DNA from: Pseudomonadota bacterium
GTDB lineage: Bacteria; Pseudomonadota; Gammaproteobacteria; Competibacterales; Competibacteraceae
Assembly (NCBI GenBank): GCA_030917925.1
Contig: JAUPTV010000272.1
Coordinates: forward strand, 1 to 32,832
DNA: 32,832 nucleotides
Reading direction: 5' to 3'
Made by a program: the position numbers and the translations under genes. Positions 32,501-32,832 of the stretch are shown in pieces; the first letter of the stretch is position 1, and every line of letters begins with the position of its first letter. The notes beneath the pieces are model-generated. The model did no database searches and was not told the origin of the DNA. It saw only the letters and a list, made by a program, of their open reading frames with translations.

Positions 32501-32832
32501 ATGTTCAAATTATCCAACCCCCGTATTTTCTTACCCGTCATCGGTTTGCTGACCAGCCTGCTCGCGCCGCCGGTGTTGGCCAACGGTGAAGTCAATATCT
32601 ACTCCGCCCGCAAGGAAGACCTGATCAAGCCCTTGCTGGATGACTTCAGTCAGCAGACCGGCATCAAGGTCAATCTGGTCACCGGCAAGGAAGAAGCCCT
32701 GTTGCAGCGCCTGCAAAGCGAGGGCATCAATACTCCTGCCGATGTACTGCTGACCTCGGATGCGGGACGGCTGGCGGCGGCGCAGAAAGCCGGCATCCTG
32801 CAAGCCGTCAAATCGGCAGCGCTTGACGAGAA
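32501..32832 (+). CDS. Periplasmic Fe(3+)-binding protein of an ABC importer (5' part)
   Basis: The reading frame starts at ATG 32501 with GGAG six bases upstream and runs open to the window end (110 codons seen of about 340 expected). A signal peptide is present (hydrophobic core FLPVIGLLTSLLAPPVLA, cleavage likely after VLA). The mature start GEVNIYSARKEDLIKPLLDDF, followed by GIKVNLVTGKEEALLQRL and PADVLLTSDAGRL, is the hallmark of FbpA/FutA/IdiA-type ferric iron-binding proteins, which hand Fe(3+) to an inner-membrane permease. The upstream promoter may be Fur-controlled. Confidence 0.9.
   Translation, partial: MFKLSNPRIFLPVIGLLTSLLAPPVLANGEVNIYSARKEDLIKPLLDDFSQQTGIKVNLVTGKEEALLQRLQSEGINTPADVLLTSDAGRLAAAQKAGILQAVKSAALDE

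Noticed and set aside
1-32832. CRISPR arrays, rRNA genes, transposase genes or prophage genes
   Set aside because: No regularly spaced direct repeats, no rRNA signature, no DDE/tyrosine recombinase and no phage structural genes were seen. The Rpn protein is the only transposase-like gene.

Overview
The window looks like chromosomal DNA of a GC-rich gammaproteobacterium. The urease genes, the iron-binding protein, the NtrB/NtrC-type pair with a sigma-54 promoter, and the short GC-rich intergenic hairpins all fit this. A Competibacter/Contendobacter-like relative is my guess from gene content, not something the sequence proves. Two patches are clearly AT-richer than the rest and look foreign: the second half of the gene at 1114-1779, and the block at about 29340-31175.

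Layout. 1-912: a scrap yard holding a double-hairpin repeat, a truncated amino-acid racemase and a 24-codon antisense piece of leuS. 913-5328: a four-gene operon of the DNA phosphorothioation (Dnd) type, made of a small associated protein, a winged-helix protein, DndD and a DndE-HerA-like ATPase fusion; dndB and dndC are not present. 5487-10690: a two-component system (tandem-Cache histidine kinase and sigma-54 activator) next to a canonical sigma-54 promoter that reads into a small Cys-rich protein and an OFA-family transporter. 10941-13562: a dynamin-like GTPase and an Rpn/PD-(D/E)XK protein. 13595-17133 (minus): an XPB-type helicase and its helicase-associated partner. 17262-19469: a double-length, eukaryotic-type 6-phosphofructokinase.

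19672-26555 (minus): ovoA overlapping ureD, followed by ureA, ureB, ureC, ureE and ureF. ureG is missing. 26711-29338 (minus): an unusual protein joining a PD-(D/E)XK-like nuclease region, a proline-rich linker and a RuvB-like AAA+ module with winged helix. 29428-31188: an AT-rich cargo block with a small ORF, a tail-anchored membrane protein and an HNH endonuclease. 31176-31475: a probably truncated ORF. 31695-32362: a ribbon-helix-helix/PIN toxin-antitoxin pair with a perfect palindrome at its promoter. 32501-end: the start of a periplasmic iron-binding protein.

How the parts work together. The two ends carry defence-type genes (Dnd-like operon; nuclease-RuvB fusion, HNH enzyme and toxin-antitoxin), while the middle is mostly metabolic and regulatory. 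The kinase/activator pair very likely drives the adjacent transporter operon through sigma-54. The best candidates for something little described are the nuclease-RuvB fusion (26711-29338) and the dndC-less DndD/DndE-ATPase operon.
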